A stretch of 64,000 bases of DNA. Source: Thereva unica. Its lineage: Eukaryota; Arthropoda; Insecta; Diptera; Therevidae. The position numbers and the translations under genes are program-made. Under the pieces are notes generated by a model. It was given only the letters and a program-made list of their open reading frames with translations. It did no database searches and had not been told where the DNA came from. This document shows, one piece after another, positions 1 to 10,387 of the stretch; position 1 is the first letter of the stretch, and each line of letters starts with the position of its first letter. The stretch lies in contig OX465282.1 in assembly GCA_949987705.1 (NCBI GenBank), positions 78,852,070-78,916,069 of the forward strand, given 5' to 3'.

Positions 1-2
1 TT

Positions 3-650
3 CGTGGACTTCAAGCGAATTCCTCTTTTGTTGAGTGCCACCTGCTAACTTTTAAACCCCCAATTTTCGCACTTAGTGAAACCCAAATATCACCGGATAA
101 TGACTTAAGTCATTACCAGGTGTCGGGGTACACTTTAGTGCACAACCTCTCCCCCCATAGGGGTATTGCCATTTATGTTAGGGACGACGTGGCTTATTAT
201 AAAATATATTCTAGCGCGACTTCAGATTTTAATTATCTTTGGATTAAAATCATTTTCCAAAGCCACGTCATATTCTTCTGCTTCCTATACAGAAGTCCTA
301 ACATAAGTAACGAAGCCTCCACCTTATCTTTTGATAAAATTTCCGAACAAATCTCGGGATTTTTGTCGTCCAATCCTGAGTGTGAAATCATCGTTGCGGG
401 TGATTTCAATGTTCACAATGTAAACTGGCTGACTTACTCAAATGGCACCAGTGTTTCTGGCAAGGACGTCGAGCTCTTTGCAGACACCAATAATTTGCAT
501 CAAATTGTGGATCATCCCACGAGAGTCCCTGATGCTGCTGATCAAGGAACCTATCTCCTTGACCTTTTTCTAACTTCTCATCCAGCGCGTTATTCCGTTG
601 AAGTTGATTCACCTCTCGGCAATTCGGACCACTGCCTAGTTAAGCGCTAG
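3..650 (+). pseudogene. LINE-1 ORF2, endonuclease part (partial)
   Basis: Exonuclease-endonuclease-phosphatase domain that nicks target DNA to prime LINE integration. The frame is open from the first bases of the window: ALSETQIS is read at about 90-115, before the first ATG. Visible motifs are GDFNVHNVNW (catalytic D and N region, about 400-430) and the terminal GNSDHCLV (about 620-640, the S-D-H signature). The N-terminal part lies outside the window. The frame ends at a TAG at 648; the expected linker (FPTPPKPVRRTVWHYGKANW) continues in another frame from about 652, so a frameshift separates it from the reverse transcriptase. Confidence 0.85.
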
Positions 651-651
651 C

Positions 652-2852
652 TTCCCATTCAAATTTCCCACCCCTCCCAAACCAGTTAGAAGAACTGTAT
701 GGCATTATGGGAAGGCCAATTGGTTGGGGCTTATTAATTTCTTCCAATCTACTGACTGGAACCTGTGTTTCCGAAACAAAAACGTCAACTCTGCCGCTAT
801 CCGTATCTCTAGGATCATACAGGCAGGAATGCATTTGTTCATTCCTCATACTACTAAATCTGTGAAGGCTAGGCCCAACAGATGGTTTAATCAGGAGTGT
901 ATGAATGCAATCAGAAATAAAGAAGCCGCCTTTCGAGCTTACAAGAGCTCCCCGAGTGAATCGCTCCGTGTAGAGTATATTAAACTAAGAAATTCCTGTA
1001 AAGTCACCATCAGGAATGTCAAAAATTCATTTGACAGCAAGTTGAGAAGTAAACTCCTTAATGCAACCTCTGGTAGCAAAAACTTCTGGTCCTTGGTAAG
1101 CTCCATTAAGAAGAACTTCACTTCATCCACAACTCCTTCATTCATCCACGATGAGAAGGTGATAACAGACAGAAAATCCAAGGCCGATTTATTAGCATCT
1201 CTGTTTGCTGCCAATTCTTCTTTACCCCAAACTGATATGCTACCCCCGGTTCTCGAGCACAGCGCTCATCTAATGGACAGGGTTTTCTTCAGGACTCGCG
1301 AGGTGTACAGGTGCCTTAAGGAGCTCGATGTAAACAAATCCAATGGACCCGATAATATACCCCCTATCGTCTTAAAACAATGCGCCTCACCTTTGGCTAA
1401 ACCTCTGCGCAAACTTTTTGCCCTATCATACTCTTCCGGAGTTTATCCCGACTCTTGGAAACTTGCCCATGTTCAGCCAATACCGAAAAAAGGTGACTCC
1501 AGCGATCCCTCCAACTACCGCCCAATAGCAATTACTTCTATTCTCTCCAAAACCATGGAGACGATAATTAACAAAAAGCTTATGGGATATCTAGAATCCA
1601 ACCAACTTATCAACGACAAACAATACGGCTTCCGCCAAAAAAGATCCACTGGAGATCTTTTAGTTTGCCTTACAGAACACCTCAGCCGAAGTTTGCATGG
1701 ATCTGGCGAATCTAGTTTGGTTGCTTTGGATATCTCCAAGGCTTTTGATAGAGTATGGCACTCAGCCTTGTTAGCTAAACTCCAAGCTATTGGAATCGAG
1801 TCGCTTCTGTATAAGTGGGTTGAGAGTTTCCTTTCCGGCCGTTCAATTAAGGTATTATTGGATGGCGTCAAATCTGAATCTCACCCCATCTCTGCGGGGG
1901 TCCCCCAGGGGTCAATTTTATCACCGGCCCTTTTTCTCATCTTTATAAATGACCTACTTTCAATCCCCTCCAACCCACTTCTCAGCTTCGCTGACGACGG
2001 TACTCTACGTTACTCGTACAGCTTCGATACAAGACAGAAATGTGCCAGATCCTGTCTTGATGATCGTGAATTAATGTCCAAATCTATTAAAAATGACATC
2101 AAACTAATTCTAAATTGGGGAGAAAAGAATCGTGTCAAATTCAACCCCACCAAAACCAAGTACTGTCTTATCTCAAAAAAGAAGTTCAACACCTCACCAT
2201 CCTTGACAGTGGATGACATTGAACTAAAGGCCGACCCATCCCTACACATCTTAGGCGTTACATTAGCCAAAGACTTGCGTTGGAATGATCACATATTTCA
2301 AATCGCCAAACAAGCATCCCAGTGCTTGGGATTTCTCAAGAGGTGCAAGTTCCTCCTCCAACCATCGGCCCGTGCTGTTATTTATAAATCCTACATTCGG
2401 CCTCTTCTCGAATACAACTCCCTCGTTTGGGGCGGCGCTCCAATAACCACCTTAGCATGGTTAGATAAGGTCCAAAAAAGGCCCTTAAATTAATTGGTGA
2501 CGACACCGCTTGCTCCACCATCGACCCCCTCAGCCACCGTAGGAATGTAGCAGCACTGACAAAATTTTATCGCTACTATCATAGTGACTGTTCCTCCGAG
2601 TTAAACGCTCTCCTGCCTCCACGGCAATCTTATACCCGCAACACCAGATTAGCCCACTCGTCTCATTCCCTTCACCTGCAACTACCCCTTTCACGCACTC
2701 AACAAGATATGAATTCGTTTGTAAATAGAACAACTCGACTGTGGAATAATCTCTCGCAGTCAGTATTTCCGAGCTCCTACAACATCCAAGAGTTCAAACG
2801 CAGGGTTCATCACCACCTTCTTCAATACCCCCCCGTACCTTTTAACCCTTAA
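652..2852 (+). pseudogene. LINE-1 ORF2, reverse transcriptase part
   Basis: Reverse transcriptase of a Jockey/CR1-group LINE. In order: PIPKKGDSSDPSNYRPIAI (about 1480-1535), QYGFRQKRST (fingers), LVALDISKAFDRVWH (catalytic Asp, about 1718-1760), GVPQGSILSPALF (about 1900-1935) and the active site FADDGT (about 1987-2004). The conserved C-terminal tail (YIRPLLEYNSLVWGG, about 2390-2435) is followed by a frameshift in an A-run near 2478. The remaining roughly 120 residues, including RTTRLWNNLSQSVFPSSYNIQEF, run in the next frame to a TAA at 2850-2852. No RNase H domain is seen. The copy is probably incapable of transposition. Confidence 0.88.
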
Positions 2853-2995
2853 CCTATACCCCCCACCCCTCCCCCGTACTAAGCTTACTGCTAGACATTG
2901 CACCATGACTTGACAAATGACATGACGGACTAGTAGTACAAAGGGTGACTCCTGAGCTTAGCACTGTCACATAAAAAAAAAAAAAAAAAAAAAAA

Positions 2996-3877
2996 TGTCG
3001 TTCAAACTCATGTTCAGTGTCTAGTAGTAATCTTGATTTGAAGGATAGAAGAGAAAGGATAGGTTAGGGGTCTGGAGGGTGCGTGAGTAGATGTCGATGA
3101 TCCTTGCGTTTGAACTCTGAGATGTTATATGAGTTCGGAAACACCGACTGTGGAAGACAGTTCCACAATCCGGTTGTTCTATTTATAGACGAACTGTTAA
3201 AACGTAATTGTTCGTTAAGAGGAGGGCTGTAGCCTGTGGGGGTGAGCCGAGTTGGCTAGTCTTGTGTTGCGGGAAAAAAGTTGCCGTGTAGGCAGGAGGT
3301 TTCTAATTTCAGTGGAACAGTTGCTATGGTAATAGCGGTAAAACTTGCTGAGTGCAGCTACATTCCTTCGGTGGCTTGAAAGGTCGAAGGAAGAGCAAAG
3401 GGTGCAATCGCCAATGAGTTTGATGGCGTGATTTTTTACCTAGTCCAGCCAGCCAAGGTGGTTTTTGGAGCGCCCCCCCCCCCCCCCCCAGATATACGAG
3501 TTGTACTCAAAGCGGAGCCGAATGTAGGACTTGTATATATATATATATATGAGGAAGAGCCAGTGAGCCTTGCGGTTGCACTCTTGGATATTGTAGGAGT
3601 TCATTTTTTTAGCAGCCGGGTGGGTCACAAACATCAGAGCTAGGGTAGACAGTTTTGTTGGAGTGTTATGCCTCCTGAAACAAGTGAACCACGCTAACGG
3701 TTGGAATGAAATCAACATGTTTTGATTTTTAGTGGAAGTTGGGAACCATGTTGTATGTTTATAGTGGTGTTGAGAACTTAGCCAGTAAACATCCTTCGAA
3801 ATAGTAATTTGAACGGTGCACTTCGTGGATGTTTTCGCGAATGTTGGCAATCTAGTTGGAGTGTCTGTATATTTCAT
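2996..3877 (-). mobile_element. LINE-2: minus-strand fragments of the LINE-1 family, rearranged
   Basis: Reading the minus strand gives diverged pieces of the same ORF2 C-terminus as LINE-1: YKSYIRLRFEYNSYIWGG and GWLD (about 3440-3540), then HRRNVAAL, KFYRYYH and NRTTGLWN-like segments down to about 3100. A second copy of the SYNIQE-type 3' segment occurs upstream at about 3590-3610, out of order and joined through a TA repeat. The piece therefore looks like a rearrangement of at least two 3' ends. It lies tail to tail with LINE-1; its own poly-A is not visible. Confidence 0.7.
3473..3550. repeat. C17 homopolymer (3473-3489) and TA microsatellite (about 3533-3550)
   Basis: A run of 17 C and a run of about nine TA units lie within the rearranged LINE-2 fragment. 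Both are natural slippage sites, and the TA run coincides with the point where out-of-order LINE segments join. Confidence 0.9.
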
Positions 3878-3899
3878 GATGCTGTAGTGACCGCGTAAA

Positions 3900-6197
3900 G
3901 TTTAATTACCAAACTTTACGCAATGTCACACAACAACTTCCGACACGATCAAAACGATCAGTCGGAACACTCCATCGATCACCGAACGCAAAGTTCAGTG
4001 ATCTTGCCGTTTTCCCCATCCATATGGAGCTTGCCAATATCCGGCATCTCCAATTTACACAGTGTCCAAAACTTCCTGGCGAACAAACTCAAGTCCCGTC
4101 GCGCACAATAAAATTGTATTATATACATAAGTAAAACATTATAAATATATATATAAATTGATCAGCTGAAATTACAGTGTCAAGAAACCATTATAAATAT
4201 TGTGATAATAAAGTGTATAACAATAAACTAACTAACCTATTATTTTATAAAAACGCATGGTGCGATAAAACCATCAATGCCAACTTTGTTGTCAACCAAG
4301 TTTGTCGTGTGTATTTTGTCAACCAAGTTTGTCGTATGTATGATCTACGACTACGCTGGACGCTGGCGACGCAATGTAATATTACATATCTGACACTTTC
4401 GCCCAGAGCTGTCATGGAAATGCCATCTTTTTCCCTATGCATTTTTTATGACATTAAAAATTTGTAAGAAACAATATGTGGTAATTGAATTCTCATCCTT
4501 GTTTACGGAAGAAAATGCGAATATGTATCATCTGATCGACTTCCACCGCCGGTACACAAATTAAGTTTACCCAATAGCAGATCGTGTCGCACCTGAAATA
4601 TTCGGCCGAGAACACTATCAATGGCCAGGAAATACGAATATTTCATTGGAGAAATATATGCCTGTAAACAAGAAAAAAACAAAATCATGACCTGCCACAA
4701 TTCACAAGTTCCCCATATAAAAAATTGGAATTTAAAAAACTCCATCCTGCGGTGCACTGCGCCTGACCCCTTGGCTAATCAAATACAATTCAAATCGATT
4801 ATTTTCCGCGCACCTGAAATGTAGCGAAATAGCCTTGAACACGAAAAGTTGCCTAAAAAGAATATTTCATTTCTTCCCAGAAATTGTACATACGTATGCC
4901 TGAAAACAAGAAAAAAAAAACAAAATCATGACCTGCCGCAATTGAAATTAAAAAAACATCATCATGCGCACGCCGCTTGAACATTCACGCAAAATTGTGT
5001 CGTCTGTTGCCTGGCTGATAGGGCAAAGTGTGTGAGGGGTGGAGAAGGCGAAAAAGTACATCCGTCCGTCCGTCGTCCGTGTGGAATGAAGTTCCGAAGC
5101 CACTCTGCCCTTCGCCTCTTCCTTTGTCTATCAACAGAGAACTTGGGGAAATGCGCGGAGAGCTTATGTGGAATGTGTAGACTAAAGCTTCGCGATGGGA
5201 TTTATACCCAGCAAATTTGCTGGTGACAAAATTTTGTATGAAGCGGAACATCTGTATTACATATATTTAAGTCTGTGCTTTTACTATAAAATGCTTCTAA
5301 ACTTATCGTTTCACGAACAGAAGTAGAATTTAACCGACAAAAGTAAAAAAATTCTAAGAAAAACCTTTATTTCTGCAAGTGTTACCACAGTGTCCGATTA
5401 TTCGTTTGACATGAAATTTGAATTTATTTTTTTATTCATTGTTTTTCTTAATATATAATTGAGATAAATTAATTTTTGATGAAAGTATATGAAAATAAAA
5501 TGAAATTAGAAGAAAATGAGCTACGTGTTATTAATTTCAATCGATTATTTCGCCATATTTTTATGAGATTTATTTAAAAATTGTCACTGTCCGATTATTC
5601 GTTTGAGCCACTGTATATGCATAAGTTCTTCAAATGACGATGTCAGGCTATCAGAGAGAGAATGCAATATTTTTATAAGCGCTAGTATACAACTAAACAA
5701 CAGAAAATTTTATGAGTTTCTATAGGGATAATGTTGATGGATTGGTGCATATTTGCTCGTTTGTTTTGATGACTTCAATTTTGACAGCTGATTCAATTTT
5801 CTTTCCTTTTCTGTTCTGCATACTTTACCGTAAAGACAGAATCTGGCTTTGTCTCGCTTAATTCACGAAGTATGCGTTGAGTTTTGCTCAGCAGTGATGT
5901 TCATATATGCACGCACACAACCAACCGGGTGAAAATTTTGTATGAAGATGAAAGACTTGTTATTACTAGACTTTGCAAATGACCTGTGATTGAAGATCCA
6001 GAGCTGGAGAAAGGTGATAAATACTTAAAGCTAATACAAAAAGTGAGTGATCAGAGCTATTAAATGTGCATAACAAAATTACTATGAATAAGAAAAGTGC
6101 CAGGTGCATACAGAAGATTTACAGTGACAAGTCTCATACTGACAAAGAGGAGAATAGTTATTGATTTAGGATTAATGATCCGCGTCAAGGGTATGTG
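3900..6197. other. Intergenic DNA, no gene recognised
   Basis: AT-rich spacer without a coherent coding frame. A partial duplication is visible: a block containing CCTGTAAACAAGAAAAAAAC and ATCATGACCTGCC at about 4660-4700 recurs at about 4900-4940. The 20-mer GTCCGATTATTCGTTTGA occurs in direct orientation at about 5392 and 5589 with CAGTG/CACTG nearby, perhaps the remains of a small Tc1/mariner-type element. No promoter or RNA gene is supported. Confidence 0.6.
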
Positions 6198-6463
6198 TTA
6201 AGGCCGGTTCACAATAATGCGAGACTGCGATGCGAGATTTCGTATGAATATCGTCCGACACTCGTTCTAGCTTTTAACTCGTAGTTTAACATGCAATAAT
6301 GCGAGTGCGAGGCGTTTTAATAAGCCAAGTCCGACAAATTTTGACACTTGAGCTGACAGTTTTAACAAAAAAGGTAAGTACTTGTAAATAAAATATGATA
6401 ATTTTCTATATTTTTATTTTTTCATATTACTGCAAATTGAATTTAGAATTGCAGAAAATTAAA

Positions 6464-7798
6464 ATGATTTCGAGCAAAGTTAAAAGAACACTTATTTATG
6501 CTACCATAGGATTGATAGCATATAAAAATCTAAAAAGAGAAAAGCTGAAAAGGAAGAGAAGATGGTGGGTCAGGCCAGTTTATGAAGATAGAGATAAATT
6601 TGGATATTTTGAAACAACATTCGAATTACTACAGGAAAAGGATCCTGATATGTTTTTGAAAGTGACTAGAATGACTGTCGAAAAATTTAACGTTCTTCTG
6701 ACCTTAGTTCGTTTCAAATTAGAAAAGTTGCCACTTCGAAAGCCCATTTCTCCTGAGTGTCGTTTGTTTATAACATTAATGTAAGTATGCCCTAAATATG
6801 ATATTAGATAAGTTTTCAAGTTTATATTGTACCTATTTGTTTAGGTACTTAGCGCATGGAGGAGCACGCAAAATTTATTGTTGGAAATTTAGGATAAGCA
6901 GTTCAACGTTTGGAAGTATTGTGTATGAAACTTGCGAAGGACGGTATTTATTTGGCTCCTCCAAACAATGATGAATGGATACGTATTGCTAAAGGATTTA
7001 GTAACCGATGGTGTCTCCCAAATTGTCTCGGAGCTATAGATGGCAAACATATAAACATTGTTTGTCCACCTAATGGAGGCTCACAGTTCTTCAATTACAA
7101 AGGACGCCACAGCATTGTCCTTCTTGCAGTTTGTGACACTACTGTTTTACTATGGTCGACATAGGTGCGTACCGGAGCCAAAGCGATGGAGGCATATTAG
7201 CTGAAAGTGTTTTTGGAAAACTTCTCTTAGAAAATGGGCTACCAATTCCACAATCATCCACTTTGGATAACTCCGATATATCGTGTCCATACTTTTTCGT
7301 AGGGGACAATGCTTTTCCGTTACGACGAAATTTGATGCGTCCATTTCCTGGTAACTTAGTTGTTTTTATAAACATATAATATCTACAATTTTATTCTTAC
7401 TTTCATAAGTATTTTATTTTATTGTAGGTCAAAATTTATCACCAGCACAACAAAATTTTAACAAAAGGATTTCTCAAGCCCGAGTAACTATTGAAAATAC
7501 ATTCGGTATACTAACGGCAAGATGGAGAATATTGCGAAACGATATTCACGCACTACCGGAAAATGTTGACAAGATAATAAAAGCCACTGTACTACTACAC
7601 AACTTTTTAATGCTCAATAAATGTCCATCATATTGTCCACAAAATTATGTTGACCAGCTTGTGAGTGGAGAACTTGTGCAAGGAGAATGGAGAAACGATA
7701 ACCCAAATTTGACCGGAATTGGTGCTTCAAGAAGTCACAATGCTACTAGACAGGCTTACAATGTACGAGAAACATTGTGTAATTATTTATTTGATTAA
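6464..7798 (+). pseudogene. Harbinger DDE transposase, three exons, frameshifted
   Basis: Harbinger-type nuclease (DDE_Tnp_4 family) that would cut the element ends. Exon 1 (about 6464-6780) contains MTVEKFNVLLTLVRFKLEKLPLRKPI and ends at a GTAAGT donor. Exon 2 starts after TTTAG near 6845 (YLAHGG...). GAIDGKH (about 7036-7056) carries the first Asp, MVDIGAY (about 7152-7172) the second, and VTIENTFGILTARWR (about 7488-7532) the Glu, in exon 3 after an intron of about 7350-7427 (GTAACT...TTGTAG). Exon 2 switches frame near 6915 and again near 7140, so the protein is broken although the catalytic residues remain. The stop is at 7798. Confidence 0.85.
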
Positions 7799-7991
7799 AA
7801 ACAAACAAGAAATAATATATTCTTCAAATTCAGTTCATATGTATTTTATCAACTCAACAATGTATAATTATTCATTTTAATAAAAAAAAAACACAAAACA
7901 AAAAAATAATATATAGTATTCTTCAAATTCAATTTTTATGTTTCATTTATAAAATAATTCACAGAATTCATATCTCAGCATACAGAATATC

Positions 7992-8256
7992 AAGATGGAA
8001 TGCTTCATTTACCAAATCGATTAACTCCACTTCTGAATTTAATAAATTTTAATGTTAAAATAATTTATTGACTCTTAACTGTAAATATTGAAAACAAATT
8101 GCTCTGATAATAAGAAGTATTAACACTTCTAAATGCCTATTGTCAGAGTTATTTGTTTTCAATATTTACAGTAAAGAGTTTATAAATTATTTTGATATTA
8201 AGATTTACTAAAATTCAAAAGTGAAGTTACTCGATTTGGCAATTGAGGCATTCATT
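7992..8256. repeat. Long imperfect palindrome (hairpin) inside Harbinger
   Basis: Arms of about 125 bp are inverted around about 8125: GAATGCTTCATTTACCAAATCG (start given in part) on the left returns as GCCAAATCGAGTAACTTCAC complement on the right, with substitutions. It lies exactly between the converging transposase and MADF gene ends. It could be an inserted foldback MITE or a 3' UTR hairpin; no clean target duplication is visible. Confidence 0.8.
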
Positions 8257-8443
8257 CATTTCATGTTATTTTTAAATTTGTCCAATTCTTCTTTCAAATA
8301 TAAGTCATGAAATTACATTGCAAAGAAATCAACTCACACACTGTCAAATTGTACTTCTTGACCATTGAGGAAAGCACTAAAAAAAATTTATCAAGGTCAT
8401 CTAGTTCTTCCTTATTTTGGGATAGTAAATCTTTCAGAAAATT

Positions 8444-9020
8444 TTAGAAATGGTCATCATTTTCGTTAATTTTTTTAGTTTTGGATGCCTGTGCACGTAA
8501 TGGTGGCTCTGGAGTTGAAGTGGGAGGTGGTGAAAAAAGAACTGAATCATCGGACATGTTAACAGTCATTCGACTAGATTCACTTTCCAAGATTGCACTG
8601 TTGCATGAGGATGCGGCTAATTCATCTAAATCTTCCCATAAAGAAATATTTGAGTTATTCTGATCCTCCATGATTTGATCGAAATTGCAGTCGGTCCTAA
8701 AAAACAAGTGGTTTATGCATATATTAGTGACTGCATAAATCTTAATATAAAACAGTTAAATTACTTTCTTGGTTGAATTGAATTTTTCAATCATTTACTA
8801 AAATTTATCACCAATTATTTTATTACCAATTTCAATATACATATTTTTAATTTTTTATTCATTACTTACCATTAACCTCCAAAATTTGTGATACTTCCAC
8901 CCAATACTTTTCTTTATAATCAGTTTTTTTGTAGTTATTGTTACGTTTGTCGTAAATTGCAGGCTTCGCTTTAATTAAATCCATTAATTTTTCTACTTGA
9001 ACTTCACTTAATCGTTGCAT
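8444..9020 (-). CDS. Harbinger second protein, Myb/MADF-like DNA-binding
   Basis: Harbinger elements usually encode a Myb/SANT-like or MADF protein that carries the transposase to the TIRs. Exon 1 (9020 to 8870) reads MQRLSEVQVEKLMDLIKAKP then a WVEVSQILEVN segment, typical of the first helices of a Myb/MADF domain, and ends at a GTAAGT donor. The second exon (from about 8697, after TTTTTTAG) encodes an acidic, Ser/Pro-rich tail (DLDELAASS..., FSPPPTSTPEP) ending at 8444. With these simplest sites the reading phase is off by one base, so a small indel or another acceptor is needed. Function is inferred from family and position. Confidence 0.6.
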
Positions 9021-9478
9021 TTTTTGCAATTTAACTACAAAATTATTTTACTTGAAAATGACAAGCATACAGATGTAATTATTTATAGCTGCCATCGCAT
9101 TCTCGTTGCGAGAAATTTTCAATATTCCGAAATTGTCTTGTCTCGTATTCTCACACATCGTTATGTTGTGCATTGCTACATTTGCATTAATACAATGAAA
9201 ATGGTTTGACAACTCGAACGAGACTCGTACGAAATCTCGTATCGCAGTTTCGCGCTATTGTGAACCGGCCTTTAGGATGCGGTCGCGTCTCGCGCTTGTA
9301 AGCTTGTTAGCTTGTTGCGCTTGTTCACGCTAGCAAGCGTTTACGCTTTCTGTGGTCAGATCTCACGCTTGTTATTATGTAGCTGGTTGCGTTTGTGATA
9401 GGTTTTAAGCATTTACCATTCGCCATTCGAAGCTACACAAATAATTTATAGAGCATATTTTTCACATTGCTTTCAATT

Positions 9479-9786
9479 ATGGCACTTTCAAGAAAAGAAA
9501 TGTTTGTGCAGAAAGTAGTTTTCTTAGAGCGAAAGTATTATTTTTTAAAAAGAAAAGATATACGGTCCATCCTATTTTTCGTGACCACTATAAGTTTGGT
9601 GAGTTTCACCAGTTATTTAAGTATTTGGAGGAAGACGACGAAAAATTTTATGAGTATTATAGAATGACTCGTGCTACGTTTAACTATATTTTAAATGAAA
9701 TACAGCCAATTGTAGAAAAACAGCAGACTAATCTGAAAAAACCAATCACTGCAGCTGAAAGGTTGTCGGTCACTTTAAGGTTAGTA
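9479..9786 (+). pseudogene. Fragment of a second Harbinger transposase (first exon)
   Basis: After one frameshift near 9563 the frame reads VHPIFRDHYKFGEFHQLF, then YYRMTRATFNYILNEIQPIV and PITAAERLSVTLR, the N-terminal region of Harbinger transposases (compare MTVEKFNVLLTLV in the first element). It ends at a splice-like GTTAGT at about 9780. The catalytic exons do not follow. The preceding 9275-9400 holds several CGCTTGT/AAGCG repeats that may be its damaged terminal region. Confidence 0.75.
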
Positions 9787-9790
9787 AAAC

Positions 9791-10387
9791 TAAGCACGTT
9801 ATAAAAATATATTTTAAAAATCATCAAATACAATATTATGTTCTAAATCACCCCAGGATGTTGAAGGAGTAGTAGTACATGTATTCGTTCCAAGATTGGA
9901 TTGTAACCGACTTGGTAATTTGTGCCGGGGCACGAAGAAGGGAGTGGGCCCTAAAGGCCAGAAAGTCATCGTCACAATAACAAGGGATGGAGAAAGGGTG
10001 AACGAAGAAGAAGTGGCATGGACGGTCCGACCGCCGGGAGGGTGCCGCCTAAAATATTTGTATCCCCTACACCTGAAGTCAGCACGACTTGCGATGCTCA
10101 AGATAGCTCGCCGGATGGGGTGGGGTTCGTGGTGCCGGGATACAGAAGGGAGGACAGTTAGACTGTTAAAAAAACTCGTGCCTTTTGAAAAGTTTAACGA
10201 AAGAAGAAAAAAAAACAACGGCGATAATGGGGCTACGTGAGCCGTCCGGGACCAACGAGAGGGGGGGTCAAGAAGGGAAAGAGAAAAGGTGGTCATTGGT
10301 CCCCAGTCATGCTTGGGCTTCCTTGTGAAGTGCACTTACCCTAGTTAGGGCCACCCATAATCCCGAGGGCCACACTGGGGGTGGGCA
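9791..10387. other. Unassigned GC-richer block
   Basis: This block is clearly richer in G and C than its neighbours and has long open frames on both strands (plus 9896-10240, minus 9814-10335). Neither shows a domain I recognise. It stops sharply where the satellite array begins. It may be the 3' end of an unidentified retroelement; I see no decisive signal. Confidence 0.4.

Larger units (their letters stand above)
1..2995 (+). mobile_element. LINE-1: non-LTR retrotransposon (Jockey/CR1-group), 5' end outside window
   Basis: A LINE copy entering from the left edge: an apurinic endonuclease frame, then reverse transcriptase, a short 3' UTR and a 23-nt A-run at 2973-2995. The 62 bases before the A-run (2911-2972) recur with two mismatches at 50458-50519, at the end of an unrelated insert in BEL-B, so this 3' tail is a recognisable family mark. 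The copy is dead: frameshifts occur near 645 and near 2478. Clade assignment rests on protein motifs only. Confidence 0.9.
6201..9271 (+). mobile_element. PIF/Harbinger DNA transposon (3071 bp) with TIRs and TTA target duplication
   Basis: Terminal inverted repeats of about 44 bp start AGGCCGGTTCACAATA at 6201 and end with the complement at 9271, with about four mismatches. They are flanked by TTA on both sides (6198-6200 and 9272-9274), the target duplication normal for this superfamily. Inside are the usual two genes: a DDE transposase on the plus strand and a Myb/MADF-like DNA-binding protein on the minus strand, convergent, with a long hairpin between them. The transposase is frameshifted, so this copy is non-autonomous. 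Confidence 0.93.

Noticed and set aside
3923..5251. Short ORFs in the 3.9-6.2 kb spacer
   Set aside because: All below 100 codons, no domains, overlapping frames on both strands.
9814..10335. Protein-coding genes on either strand of the GC-rich block
   Set aside because: Overlapping open frames on both strands, no domain, no splice or family support.
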